From contig NZ_VJXY01000029.1 in the NCBI RefSeq assembly GCF_014831675.1, forward strand, positions 36,473 through 100,472: a stretch of 64,000 nt of DNA. Direction: 5' to 3'. The translations under genes and the position numbers were made by a program. Below the pieces are notes generated by a model, which saw only the letters and a list, made by a program, of their open reading frames with translations, was not told the DNA's origin and did no database searches. The stretch comes from Komarekiella delphini-convector SJRDD-AB1 (GTDB lineage Bacteria > Cyanobacteriota > Cyanobacteriia > Cyanobacteriales > Nostocaceae). The stretch's first letter is position 1; each line of letters opens with the position of its first letter. Positions 18,526 to 29,100 of the stretch are shown piece after piece.

Positions 18526-21495
18526 TTACCTGGTTTCCATAGTTTCCACTCGGAAACGTTCAACAGAGGCAATCAAGTCGCGGGATACACCTACTAAGTT
18601 TTGTAGAGCACCAGAAACTCGTTGTGCTTCTTGGGAAGTTTCTTGGGCTGTGAGTTCCACTGATTGCATTACGTGAGCAACGGCGCGGGAGGTTTCCGTT
18701 TGTTCCACAGTATCGGTGGTAATTGAGCGCACAAGAATGTCAATACGATTTGCTACTTGAATAATATTTTCCAGCGATCGCTTAGCTTCTTCTGCTAATT
18801 TTGTGCCTTTAATTACCTGTTGTGTACCTTCTTCCATCGCGGTCATCACGGAGCCTGTTTCGCTTTGGATTTGCATCACAATTTGTTCAATTTCCTTCAA
18901 GGATTTGGCAGATTTGTCTGCTAGCTGGCGCACTTCATCTGCCACGATTGCAAATCCGCGTCCAGCTTCTCCTGCCCTTGCCGCCTCAATACTCGCATTA
19001 AGTGCCAGCAAGTTAGTTCTAGAAGCAATCTGGGAAATCAATGCCACAATTTTAGAAATTTCTTGCGAAGATTCCGCCAGTCTTTTGACTTTCCGGGTGG
19101 TTTCGGCTACAGTTTCTCGAATTTCTAGAATACCCGCTACAGTATTTTCTACTGCTTCCCCACCTTTAAGGGCAATAGTACTAGCATCGCGAGCAACGGT
19201 TTCAGCTTCCCGCGCCGCCTCTGCTACCCGCTGAATCGAGTCGGTCATCACCTGTACAGAATTAAGCGTGACTGCCAACTCTTCTGCTTGCCGCAAGGCA
19301 TCACTAGATAAGGCTCTAGCAAACGTTTCAGAATTAGTTGCACCTTTTGTTACTTCCTTAGCTGCCACTTTTACCTGTTGTACAATATCCCGCAGGTTTT
19401 GAATTGTCAGGTTAAAGGCGTCGGCTACGGCTCCTAGTACGTCGGCTGTCACCTCAGCTTGAACTGTTAAATCCCCTCTAGCGGCTCCTTCCACATCGTC
19501 CAACAGACGAATTACCTGACGTTGCAGGTTTTCTTTGGCTTCCTCTTGTTCATCGGCTTTACGTTGAGCTTCATTTGTGGTGGTGAAGATTACACGCGCC
19601 ATTTCATTAAAGCCCGTGGCTAAGTGCCCAAATTCATCTTCAGAATATACTGTAGCTTGAGCATTGAGATTGCCTTGGCGTACAGCATCAAACTGATTTT
19701 GCAAATCCTGGGTTGTGCGCCGAATTTGCTTGAGTGTAAGAGTCCCCATAAAGCCTGCGGTCGCAAAACCTGCAAGTCCTGCTGCTAGTGACATTGCCCA
19801 GCCTGTGTTCCGCACTGATTCTCGTTGTTGTGCTGGGGAAAATGTCGTGGCTACAAAGCTGACCGTGGCTACAACCAGTGCTGAGACAATACCTACACTC
19901 CCAGCGATTAACCATTGTTTTCTTTCGATAGGAGCATTTTCTAATGGCGCTAACAAACCCTGCTCGACCGTAACATTGGGTTCTATCTTCGAGGCATCTG
20001 TTTGAGTAAAAACGGGGACTGCTTCATGTGCACCAGTGATTGTGAACAGTTCTTCTTCGCGATCGCTAGCTGCATTACTTGAAGTAGGCTCCACGGCTTT
20101 ACTGCGTAGGCTGCCATTGGTTTCTAACGCACCAGAATGCATTGCCACATCAGCGAAGTCAGAATCTCCTCCTATCAGGTCAAATCCCGGAATATTCCCT
20201 AGATCGTCAAATTCTTCAAAGTCGTCTAAAAATTCTATATTGCTCTTAGAATTTTCTCTAGTTAGTACACTGTTTGTATCTTCATCAGAGGTAAATTCCT
20301 CTGAGCCAAAAGTAGACTCAAATGCTTCAATATCAAAACTTTCATCGTCATCAAAGTTATTTTTAGCTATGAGTTCACCCGATTTAATCTGCTTTTCTTC
20401 TTGGGCAAAATTGCTGTTAAAAGATGAAGATAACTCTGCTTGGTTTGGCTGTAATACTTCCGAAACTACAACTTCCTTCTGTTGCAACCAATTATTTGAT
20501 TCGGTTTGAGACAAATCATCTGGACTGTTATATTCCAACTTGTTTGCTAATATTGAGCCATTTTTGAGATCCCTTTCGACGATCAATAAAGTTTCATCCC
20601 CTAAACTACTTTTTTTAAATTCCAAGTTTTCAACACTAGACTCTTGAGATCTGGACTCAATCAATAAATCAGGGAAGTTTTTCTGGCTATTGCTAGTTTG
20701 TAGATTGGCTGAGTCAAAAGGTGAATAATTACTGCTATTATTGTCAATTGCAGAATTTTCGTTAGTTAAATGTGCATCAATTTCCAGTAAATTACTATTC
20801 ACTACTGGTTCTTCAAGACTAGCTTCTGAGATATCTTCTTGCCAGAAAGCGGGTAGCTCTAATTCTGCTTGCCCATCCCAATTGCTGCCATTCAACTCTT
20901 GCTGCTGTAGTTGTTGACTCAAGTCAAAAGGATCTTTAGTCTCATCAACAGTTGTGGAAGAATCTAATGTTTTGCCAAATTCAATACTGTCTGTTGGTAT
21001 GTCAAATGGACTGTCCAAGGATAACTCTTCTAGTGCATTCACACCTTGTTGATGTTCCCCAAAGGATTTTAAATCAAGGCTACTGCTATCAAACTCCTCA
21101 CTATTACCCAAATCTGAAAATTCTTGTTCACTAGATAATAGAGAAAGAGAATCAGAAATCTCTATAGGATTGATTTGCTCTTGATCTGCGGATGTATCAA
21201 TCTGACTACCTAATGATTGTAGGTGTTGATTAATATTTTCAAGTCCATTATTGGCAAAACCAATGATTTCTTGCTCGTTAGTCAAATGCAATACCTGTTG
21301 ATATTCTTCTCGTGCTACATTGTACTCCTGCAAAACATAGTAGATGTGACCCCGTAACAAACGAGAGTTAGGGTCATTTGGTAAACTTTGCACCACTTGG
21401 TCAACTAAAGTAGCGGCAACTTCATAGTTCCTTTGAACATAGGCTGTCATTGCCTGCTGATAAGTTGGCTCGTAATCATCTATACTTGCTGCCAT
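18526..21495 (-). CDS. hmpD: HmpD/PilJ: methyl-accepting chemotaxis protein
   Basis: This 989-residue receptor feeds the HmpE kinase. Residues 1-95 look like a TPR-type helical repeat ([39 protein letters not shown]). A long acidic disordered region follows to about 515. Two membrane helices (about 525-548 and 564-585) are separated by only some 15 residues, so no periplasmic sensor domain exists. HAMP segments follow ([17 protein letters not shown], and a second near 675-725), then the conserved MCP hairpin with [20 protein letters not shown]. Unlike E. coli receptors, the sensory input must be intracellular or come from a partner. It is 15 bp downstream of hmpC in the same operon. Confidence 0.92.
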   Translation of the reverse strand: MAASIDDYEPTYQQAMTAYVQRNYEVAATLVDQVVQSLPNDPNSRLLRGHIYYVLQEYNVAREEYQQVLHLTNEQEIIGFANNGLENINQHLQSLGSQIDTSADQEQINPIEISDSLSLLSSEQEFSDLGNSEEFDSSSLDLKSFGEHQQGVNALEELSLDSPFDIPTDSIEFGKTLDSSTTVDETKDPFDLSQQLQQQELNGSNWDGQAELELPAFWQEDISEASLEEPVVNSNLLEIDAHLTNENSAIDNNSSNYSPFDSANLQTSNSQKNFPDLLIESRSQESSVENLEFKKSSLGDETLLIVERDLKNGSILANKLEYNSPDDLSQTESNNWLQQKEVVVSEVLQPNQAELSSSFNSNFAQEEKQIKSGELIAKNNFDDDESFDIEAFESTFGSEEFTSDEDTNSVLTRENSKSNIEFLDDFEEFDDLGNIPGFDLIGGDSDFADVAMHSGALETNGSLRSKAVEPTSSNAASDREEELFTITGAHEAVPVFTQTDASKIEPNVTVEQGLLAPLENAPIERKQWLIAGSVGIVSALVVATVSFVATTFSPAQQRESVRNTGWAMSLAAGLAGFATAGFMGTLTLKQIRRTTQDLQNQFDAVRQGNLNAQATVYSEDEFGHLATGFNEMARVIFTTTNEAQRKADEQEEAKENLQRQVIRLLDDVEGAARGDLTVQAEVTADVLGAVADAFNLTIQNLRDIVQQVKVAAKEVTKGATNSETFARALSSDALRQAEELAVTLNSVQVMTDSIQRVAEAAREAETVARDASTIALKGGEAVENTVAGILEIRETVAETTRKVKRLAESSQEISKIVALISQIASRTNLLALNASIEAARAGEAGRGFAIVADEVRQLADKSAKSLKEIEQIVMQIQSETGSVMTAMEEGTQQVIKGTKLAEEAKRSLENIIQVANRIDILVRSITTDTVEQTETSRAVAHVMQSVELTAQETSQEAQRVSGALQNLVGVSRDLIASVERFRVETMETR

Positions 21496-21510
21496 TTCCT
21501 CCTCCCAATT

Positions 21511-22041
21511 TCATCCTGCCCACCGCGCACTCCGCAAAATTGCCATTTGATCGAGTAGTCGTAGACACTGATTTTTTCTAGTATCTAATAACCACTCTCC
21601 GCGCAAAAAGGGAGCCATAGTATCTGGAATATTAGTTGGTGGCATGAGATGCTGTATATCCAGCCAGTCCATGCCACCAATTTCCTCGACTGCTAAACCC
21701 ACTATTGTGTCTTGCTCCTCAATGGCAATCACCGGAATTTCAGCTCTATCTGTGTTTAATGCACTTGCTTCTCCAAGAAATTGACCCAAATCAGCTACCC
21801 AAATAACTCGACCTCGTAAATTTAGAGTACCCAAAAGTAAAGGAGAAGCATTAGGAATCGGAGTGATTCTATCGGGACTCAGTTCAATTACCTCCCGGAT
21901 GCCAGTTGCTTGTAGTGCAAACTCCTGATGCGAGGGAATGTAAAATCTCAAATGTAACTCACCTTCAGGACTTTCTACTTGTAATTCAGGACGAAAGTGG
22001 TCTTGACCACTACCACTTAAAAAGTCCGGTTTGCTGACCAT
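21511..22041 (-). CDS. hmpC: HmpC/PilI: CheW-type coupling protein
   Basis: The 176-residue protein is a single CheW domain that bridges receptor HmpD and kinase HmpE. Visible family features are ATGIREVIELSPDRITPIPN, LLLGTLNLRGRVIWVADLG and the C-terminal IQHLMPPTNIPDTMAPFLRG. The N-terminus (about 30 residues) is a short extension. Start ATG 22041 lies 13 bp after the hmpB stop, and hmpD follows 15 bp downstream, so the three genes form a tight transcription unit. Confidence 0.92.
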   Translation of the reverse strand: MVSKPDFLSGSGQDHFRPELQVESPEGELHLRFYIPSHQEFALQATGIREVIELSPDRITPIPNASPLLLGTLNLRGRVIWVADLGQFLGEASALNTDRAEIPVIAIEEQDTIVGLAVEEIGGMDWLDIQHLMPPTNIPDTMAPFLRGEWLLDTRKNQCLRLLDQMAILRSARWAG

Positions 22042-22054
22042 ATTGTTTTCATCC

Positions 22055-22420
22055 TTATCCTCGCAGCAGTTGTTTGACTGTTCCCACCAATTCGGTTGGT
22101 TGAAACGGTTTGGCTATGTAGGCGTCTGCACCTTGTTTCATGCCCCAGTAGCGATCAAATTCTTCGCCTTTAGAAGAACACATCACCACAGGAACATTTT
22201 GGGTTTTCGGATCTGACTTTAACCGACGACAAACTTCGTAGCCGTTCATCCGGGGCATGACAATATCCAATACCACTAAATCGGGAGGTGCGCTTTGAAT
22301 TGCCTCTAATGCTTCTAATCCATCACTGGCATGGGTGACTGTTAGGCCAGTTGCTTTCAGGAGGTCTGTAATCATCTCCCTTTGCGCGATACTGTCTTCC
22401 ACAATCAGAACTGTACTCAT
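22055..22420 (-). CDS. hmpB: HmpB/PilH: CheY-type response regulator
   Basis: A stand-alone receiver of 121 residues. The acidic pocket is IVEDS (about 6-10), the phospho-acceptor Asp52 is in VVLDIVMPRMNGYE, and the switch Thr position is replaced by Ser in VVMCSSKG. The conserved Lys is in YIAKPF. It should take phosphate from HmpE. It starts the tight hmpBCD unit. The 199-bp gap from hmpA fits an internal promoter: the locus in N. punctiforme is described as giving one transcript from hmpA and a second from hmpB. Confidence 0.92.
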   Translation of the reverse strand: MSTVLIVEDSIAQREMITDLLKATGLTVTHASDGLEALEAIQSAPPDLVVLDIVMPRMNGYEVCRRLKSDPKTQNVPVVMCSSKGEEFDRYWGMKQGADAYIAKPFQPTELVGTVKQLLRG

Positions 22421-22619
22421 AAATGTCTATCTACCTCCTGATGTAGAGGTTCCTATTTGGAACATTCCCTGATTCTCCTGCAATCATTTAGTGTATAAAT
22501 TAATTTTATTTTTTCACTAAGTTACTGAATATTGATGTTTCACTGGGTTTGCTGATTCTGTGATAACATTTTTTACCTCATTTTTTATTAGATCAACAAG
22601 TCTTAGATCTCGTTTATAC
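22421..22619 (-). promoter_or_regulatory. Candidate internal promoter region upstream of hmpB
   Basis: This 199-bp AT-rich gap between hmpA and hmpB is long compared with the 13-15 bp gaps downstream. No promoter boxes can be assigned with confidence by eye. It is proposed as a promoter region because of its size and the known second transcript of the hmp locus in N. punctiforme. Confidence 0.4.
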
Positions 22620-23801
22620 CTATATACAAGACTCTTTATTGATATATTTCTCTATGAGCATTAGTAACTCAGTGTCTGTAAATGGTTTTGTCAAATAATC
22701 TGTTGCCCCGACCATACTAGCCCTGACTCGATCAATAAATCCATCTTTACCAGTAAGCATGATAATTGGTACAAGCCGAAATACTGTTGAGTGTCGCAGC
22801 ATGGCGCAAATTTCGTACCCTTCCAATTGCGGCATCGTGATATCACACAAAATTAAATCCGGCTTGAGTTGAAAAACGAGACTGAGAGCCTCTAAGGGAT
22901 TTGTGAGGGAGATTACCTCATACCCTTGTGGTTGCAAGATAGACTCTATAGTTTCACCGATAGCGATCGCATCGTCAATACATACTATCCGCTTGCGATG
23001 ATTTACTTCCAATCTATCTTTTGTGTAGTTTTCTTGCTTAAGTGTAATTGAATATACTAGTTGTAGCCAATTTTGTTGCACGTATGGATATATTGCCTTG
23101 GCAACTGTCAGAATATCTCGGTTAAGATGGCGAGCCAATTGACGCAGGGATGTTTTACCATCTGTCCAATGCTGTAACTTATTTAATGTTGCTGCTGGGA
23201 GTGAGGAGCGTAGCCGAACTTGGTCAGCCAACACTGGTAGTTGCTCAGGAGATTGAATGTGTGGATATAGCTGCTTCCACTCTTGTACTTGCTTCGTAAT
23301 TTTAGTAACTAGTGGAGCAATCTCCAAAGTGTTTAATTGTGGGGTAAGTGCCGCACCCTGATGGAAAATGAAATTACCTTGGTGCAAACTCAGCAGGTCA
23401 AAGAGGGTTTCATGCACCAAGCCGTGGATGATACTACCAGCTATCTTCGGTTGAATTATATTTCGTTCTAAGAGTGCCCAAATATATGCATATTCTGGCG
23501 CGTTTGTTGATGATAGGGAGGCAAGTTGTATTTCTTCAAGTCGCGTCTCAACTCGGTAATGATGTAAATAATCGCCAATTCGGGATAAACGACTTTCGCC
23601 TTCTTGGCAATAGATAATTTGACCGTTGAGGAAAAAGACGAACCAGGACTTTTGTTTAGGGCGATATCTCAGAGATTCTCCATCCAGTTTGTTGCTCTGG
23701 TGAGAGCTAGGGGCTTCTACCAATAGTTGTCCAGTTCGCTGTCCTAACTCAATCAATTGCAAGATACTGCAAATATCAATTTCATTTAAATTTCCCTGCA
23801 T
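22620..23801 (-). CDS. hmpA: HmpA/PilG: PATAN-domain response regulator
   Basis: The 393-residue protein has an N-terminal PATAN/DUF4388-like region beginning MQGNLNEIDICSILQLIELG (about 1-250), as in PatA and PilG of cyanobacteria, and a C-terminal receiver from about 272 (IVCIDDAIAIGETIESIL) with the phospho-acceptor Asp in ILCDITMPQLEGYE and the conserved Lys in DYLTKPF. It has no DNA-binding domain. PATAN-CheY proteins act on type IV pilus motors and polarity. It is the first gene of the hmp cluster and is divergent from hmpF. Confidence 0.88.
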   Translation of the reverse strand: MQGNLNEIDICSILQLIELGQRTGQLLVEAPSSHQSNKLDGESLRYRPKQKSWFVFFLNGQIIYCQEGESRLSRIGDYLHHYRVETRLEEIQLASLSSTNAPEYAYIWALLERNIIQPKIAGSIIHGLVHETLFDLLSLHQGNFIFHQGAALTPQLNTLEIAPLVTKITKQVQEWKQLYPHIQSPEQLPVLADQVRLRSSLPAATLNKLQHWTDGKTSLRQLARHLNRDILTVAKAIYPYVQQNWLQLVYSITLKQENYTKDRLEVNHRKRIVCIDDAIAIGETIESILQPQGYEVISLTNPLEALSLVFQLKPDLILCDITMPQLEGYEICAMLRHSTVFRLVPIIMLTGKDGFIDRVRASMVGATDYLTKPFTDTELLMLIEKYINKESCI

Positions 23802-24206
23802 TTAGCTAAAAGGTGCTCCTTGTAATCCTGTTGACATTTTTATTAATTCTGCGCCTTAATTTTTCCATGCTTCAAGCAGACGTATTAGGTATTGATTATG
23901 AGGTATTAGAAAGATTTTTCTCTAATCCCTTGCCTTGATCGGGAGACATATTAAGCTATAAACATTAAACTTTCGTAATACCCTTTGGTAAAGCTAGTGT
24001 TAACACGGAAGTCATCATCACTATCATCAGTACAAAATATAAAGGCGCGACCAAATCGCCCTTATAAATATCAAGACGTAATATCTCACGTCTATAAATA
24101 GTTTTGTCTGTCTTCCCTCAACTTAGGTTCAGTGAGACAAGTTAACAGAATTATCTAAGGTATATTCCAAAACACGAGTTTAAGTGCATCAACAAGGACT
24201 AACGGT
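23802..24206. promoter_or_regulatory. Divergent promoter region between hmpA and hmpF
   Basis: This 405-bp intergenic region must drive hmpA to the left and hmpF to the right. It contains TATTAGGTATTGATTATGAGG and an imperfect hairpin ATTAGAAAGATTTTTCTCTAAT near 23906 that resembles other spacer repeats in the window. I cannot assign promoter boxes by eye. Confidence 0.5.
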
Positions 24207-25967
24207 GTGCTGTATTTAGCAGAAGTACAAAAGCAGAAAGGCGGCTTACTCGGTGGTGGTTCTAAAACTGAACTGAAACTGCTAGCTTGTCAGCGGACTG
24301 ACCAAAATTGGAATACTGTGTCGGAAGAAGTAATTACAGCTGAAGACGCAAGCAAACTAAATGATGGTGCACTGGTGCTAGTTGAAATGAATCCGAATCG
24401 TCAAATACAACGGATTCAAGAAGCAGGGCGGCCGCTAGTGAATATTTTGCAGAATTTTTCTCGCCAGTTGGAAAAATTTAAGCTCAAGGAAGATGAGATT
24501 GACCAGTGGAAACAATCTTTAACATTTCAGGCGCAAGAGTTGAATCGCCGTGAAATGGACATGGAAGTACGCTCGGAACAACTGCAAGAACTGGAGGGTG
24601 AGTTGCAACGCCTGGAGGAGCAAAAACAGGTGGTTGACACATCCCGCGAGGAGATTGAACGTTTGCAAGTAGAAATTGAGCGTAACCGCCAGGAACTCGA
24701 AGGAGCTTGGGAGCATTTACGAGGTGAGCAGCGCCGTCTGGAGGAGCGTCAAGCGGATTTCCAACAGGGGACGGTTTTGGATGAGGATCAAAGTCGGGTA
24801 ATGAGTGAGTTACTTGATCGCTTGTCTAGTCGTGTTGCTCCTACGGAAACTGTAAGGGAACATCTCCATCTGGCTTTTGAATTGGTTGAAAGCCAGCAAG
24901 CTACGCTTAACCCACACTGGCAACAACTGGAGCAGCAAAAAACTGTAGCTGCTCAACAGCAAGAGGAAGTAGAGCGTTTGTTGCAAACATTTGGCGATCG
25001 CCAAAACACATGGCAACAGGCACAAAATTCTTTAGCGCAGCAAACAGCCCAGTTGCAAGTAGATACAGCAAATCTTACCAACAAGCAAGAGTGTGCTCGG
25101 ATACTTAAGGAACAGTTACGAAATCAGGAAGATTTATACCAGCAGATTCACTCCTTGGCTGCAACATCGGGTGATGTAGTTCTCGGTCAGCAAGCTGATG
25201 TGGAAGTTTTGCAGAACATGCCTTTAGAAGAACTGCAAAAGATAGTGCAAGATTTACAGTATAAGTTAGAAATAGACGCTAGTTTTGTTCATGATCAAGA
25301 ACAAGAACTGACATATAAGCAAGAAACTATAGAAGAACTGCAAAATAAATTAAATCACGCATCTGACCATGACCACATTAATTTAGAAATGGAACTAGCG
25401 GATGAAAAAGACCTCTATCAAATGTTAAACGAAACTTTGGTGGGACAACGCCGCAATATGCTACAGCGACAGAAGTTTCTCAAGCAACACCAAGCTGTTC
25501 TGCTACGACGGCAAGGACATACTGTTGCTAATGAAGAAGAGGGTAACAAAATTAATTTAGAACCGATTCTATTACAAGTTGAAACCCAGCGACAACAACA
25601 TTCACAGGAAATACAAAAGCTGGAACGTGAGATTGAGCAGATGCGTAGTGGTATTGAGCTAGCGCAGGGAATGATTGAAAATCAAATCCACGATTTAGAG
25701 GAGAAGCGCCAGGAGCTAACAGCGATCGAGGAGAATTTGCTGTCTCTGCGAACAGCAACCGCCCAATGCTGGAGTCGGGTAAATCTTTATCAAGAAGCAC
25801 TACAACCAATTCAGGATTCCTTAGACGGATTACGGCATAAACTGCAAGGAATTGGGGAATCTTTGGCTCAAGTTCAAGAAACTGGTGATTATCAACTCCA
25901 GACGATCACCCAGATGCGTCATACTTTACAGAGTTTAATGTCTCAACCAGAATTGCTCGCCTCTTAA
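24207..25967 (+). CDS. hmpF: HmpF: coiled-coil regulator of pilus-based motility
   Basis: The 586-residue protein has a short globular N-terminus (about 1-70: LYLAEVQKQKGGLLGGGSKT, NDGALVLVEMNPNRQIQRI) and then almost continuous heptad coiled coil to about 570 (for example EELQKIVQDLQYKLEID, ELERE-like repeats). This order, and its place divergent from hmpA, match HmpF, which in Nostoc punctiforme localises dynamically to cell poles and governs type IV pilus activity and direction of movement. The start is GTG at 24207; the protein then reads MLYLAEV. No membrane segment is seen. The HmpF name rests on both sequence pattern and synteny. Confidence 0.85.
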   Translation: MLYLAEVQKQKGGLLGGGSKTELKLLACQRTDQNWNTVSEEVITAEDASKLNDGALVLVEMNPNRQIQRIQEAGRPLVNILQNFSRQLEKFKLKEDEIDQWKQSLTFQAQELNRREMDMEVRSEQLQELEGELQRLEEQKQVVDTSREEIERLQVEIERNRQELEGAWEHLRGEQRRLEERQADFQQGTVLDEDQSRVMSELLDRLSSRVAPTETVREHLHLAFELVESQQATLNPHWQQLEQQKTVAAQQQEEVERLLQTFGDRQNTWQQAQNSLAQQTAQLQVDTANLTNKQECARILKEQLRNQEDLYQQIHSLAATSGDVVLGQQADVEVLQNMPLEELQKIVQDLQYKLEIDASFVHDQEQELTYKQETIEELQNKLNHASDHDHINLEMELADEKDLYQMLNETLVGQRRNMLQRQKFLKQHQAVLLRRQGHTVANEEEGNKINLEPILLQVETQRQQHSQEIQKLEREIEQMRSGIELAQGMIENQIHDLEEKRQELTAIEENLLSLRTATAQCWSRVNLYQEALQPIQDSLDGLRHKLQGIGESLAQVQETGDYQLQTITQMRHTLQSLMSQPELLAS

Positions 25968-26158
25968 CAAGTTCTGGGGCTTTGGTGAGACAAGAGGCTT
26001 AAGCCCCAGGGCAAACGCATGTGTGACTCGTGAGTATAGTTAGGCACATGACTATCAAACTATTTGACTGGTAAGTGTCACATCAGTGTCATCGAGGATA
26101 ATTTAAAATTTGACCAGCAAAACTGAATTTCAAAAACTAGCAGACTCCTTCACGCTGC

Positions 26159-29100
26159 TTATTGTCTGTGTCTAACCAAGTCTGCAATTGCCTCAACGAG
26201 GTTGGCTGGATCGACTGGCTTCGGAATATGCCGTTGAAAACCTGCTAAAATTGCCTGTTGATAGTCAATTTCTCCAGCATAGGCAGTCAGGGCGATCGCC
26301 GGAATCTTTCCACCCTGCTCTGGTGGTAATGCTCTCACTTGTCGCACCAGCATATAGCCATCTACCTCTGGCATTCCAATATCACTGAGCAACACATCTG
26401 GCTTAGAGTTGGCTAAAGCCAATAGTGCATCTTCTGCTGAGGCAACTGTGATCACATTTGCTTTATACTGCTCGATTAGAAAGCCAACAAACTCCCGTGT
26501 ATCGGCATCATCATCTACGACTAAAACCTGGATACCAGTCAAATCCAAAGCTGGCTCAGACAGTCTACTATCCTGATTAGTTTGGGCTGAAGTTGGCATC
26601 AGCGGCAGTCTCATGGTAAAGGTTGTCCCCTGCCCTTCTCCTGGACTCTCTGCTTGAACGGTTCCGCCATGCAGTTCGACTAAGTGATGAACGATCGCCA
26701 GTCCTAATCCCAGCCCTCCAAATTTTCGAGTTGTAGCACCATCTTCTTGGCGGAAGTAGTCAAATACATAAGGCAGGAAGTCCGGGCGGATGCCTTTACC
26801 TGTATCGCTGACGCTAATCTGGGCAAAACAGCCAAGGCGTTCTAATCGGATGTCCACTTGTCCCCCCACATCGGTGAACTTGACGGCGTTCGAGAGGAGA
26901 TTCCAAATCACCTGCTGTATTCGGTTTGAGTCGCCTGAAATCTGGAATTTGGGATTTTGCGTTCGCGTAGCATGTCGGAGACAAAAGTTGCCATAGTGAA
27001 GCGTTAGCGAGTCAGAAGCTCCTACGTCGCTAACGCTATCGCTATCGAGCGTTAGAGGGCTGCCCTGTGTAGCAAACTTTCCAAGACGGCTCTGAGATTT
27101 TAGATTACCAGGTTGCTCGTCACTGTTGGGAGATTTGGGGCTGACATCAACATTGTTCAATCCCAAATCTAAAATCGTAAATCGTAAATCGATTGACTTG
27201 GCTTGAGCTGCTAGTCGTACTGTTTCTATTGCGGCTTGAATCGTTGTTACTAGATCGATCGGGGAAACATTCAGGCTAAGTTTGCCTCGTAGAATTCGGG
27301 AGACATCGAGCAAGTCTTCAATCAGTTCGGACTGCAACTTGGCATTGCGTTCGATGACAGTTAAGGCTTGAGCCGTCTTAGCTTCGTCAAGCTTGCCTGT
27401 TTTGAGTAGCTTTGACCAACCGAGGATCGGATTGAGAGGCGATCGTAATTCATGCGACAAGACTGCTAAGAATTCATCCTTAATCCGGTTGGCGGCTTGA
27501 GCTTCTTCCCGTGCTTGCTGTTCTGCCCCAAGTAGGCGCTCTCGTTCGAGTTCGGCTTGTTTGCGAGCGCTAATATCTGCTAGAAAAACTGACAGTCCAC
27601 TGGACGAAGGATAAATCCGATGATCGTGCCAACAATTCCAAGGTGCGTAAAAATACTCAAACTGGAGCGGTGTTTGTTCAGTTATTGCCCGATGGAATTG
27701 CACATAAGCATCGGTGTCAACGGCAGATGGAAACAACTCCCATACGTTTTGCTCAAGAATTTCTTCTCGCTGCATTCCCACCATTTTACAGTAGCGATCG
27801 TTGACGTAGGTGAAATTCCAGTTGCGATCAAGAGCATAAAAGCCATCCCGAATGCTTGACAAAACCGTTTCAACCTGCTGTTTTGCCGTTTCTGCTTCCA
27901 GTCGTAACGCCTGCTCCCGTTGCGTTGCTTCCCGCCGCAATTGCGCCAGTTTTAAGGTCGCCTCCACTCGTGCTAGCAGTTCACGCGCCGAAAACGGCTT
28001 AATCAGATAGTCATCGGCTCCCGCTGCCAGTCCTTCAATGCGAGCCTCTTTTCCAGCTCGTGCAGACAGCATGATAATCGGTACTTCCCTAATTTGTGGA
28101 TCGGAGCGAATCGCTTGCAGCAAGCCAAACCCATCAAGGTTGGGCATCATCACGTCCGTCAAAACCAAATCTGGAACCTGCTGATGGATAGCAGACAGAG
28201 CCGCAACTCCATCCGACACGGCTACCACCTCATATTGCTGGCTTAGCAACCGCCTGACGTAATCGCGCATATCTGCATTGTCGTCTGCTAAAATAATTCG
28301 AGCAGAGGAAAATAATTTGCTTCGCACAGATGCAGAGCTTTGCTCTCCATCGCTGAAAACAGTTACTTGTTGATCTGTTTGCGAAAGCCAACGGAAGGCT
28401 TCTTCCAGGTAGGGATTCGCGCCCAATGCCGTTGAAGCTATGCGAGTCGCACCGATGCGGTCTTGAGGCAAATGAGCTGTTCCTGTTGGGATGGAGATGT
28501 TGAAGCAGGAGCCTGCCCCCTCGACGCTGGTGACGTTGATGGAGCCTTGATGCAGCTTGACCAATTCCTGCACCAAAGATAGCCCAATGCCCGATCCTTC
28601 AATACTGCGCCCCTGTGAGCCTTTTACCCGATGAAACCGCTCAAACAAATGTGGCAATTCTGCGGCGGGAATGCCAATCCCGGTATCTCGCACCACTAAC
28701 TCAATGTGGTCGCTCTGCCACTGCAAGCTGACTGAAATTTCTCCTGCAAAGGTGAACTTGAAGGCATTCGACAACAGGTTGAAAACAATCTTCTCCCACA
28801 TTTCCCGATCAATATACACATCAGGCATGGGTGGACAATCTACAACCAGCCGCAGGTTTGCCCGTTTGATCGCCGAGCGAAACACCGATGCTAATTCTGC
28901 GGTAAAAGTGGCTAAATCTGTGGGTTCATAGGATGCCTGCACTCGTCCGGCTTCAATGCGGGAAAAATCGAGTAAGGTATTGACTAACTTCAACAGCCGT
29001 AAACCGTTGCGCTGCACTAACTGTAATTGTTCGCGTTCTTCGGCTGGAATGGTGCCACTCAGGTTGGTGATCGCCTCTTCTAAAGGAGACAGCATTAAGG

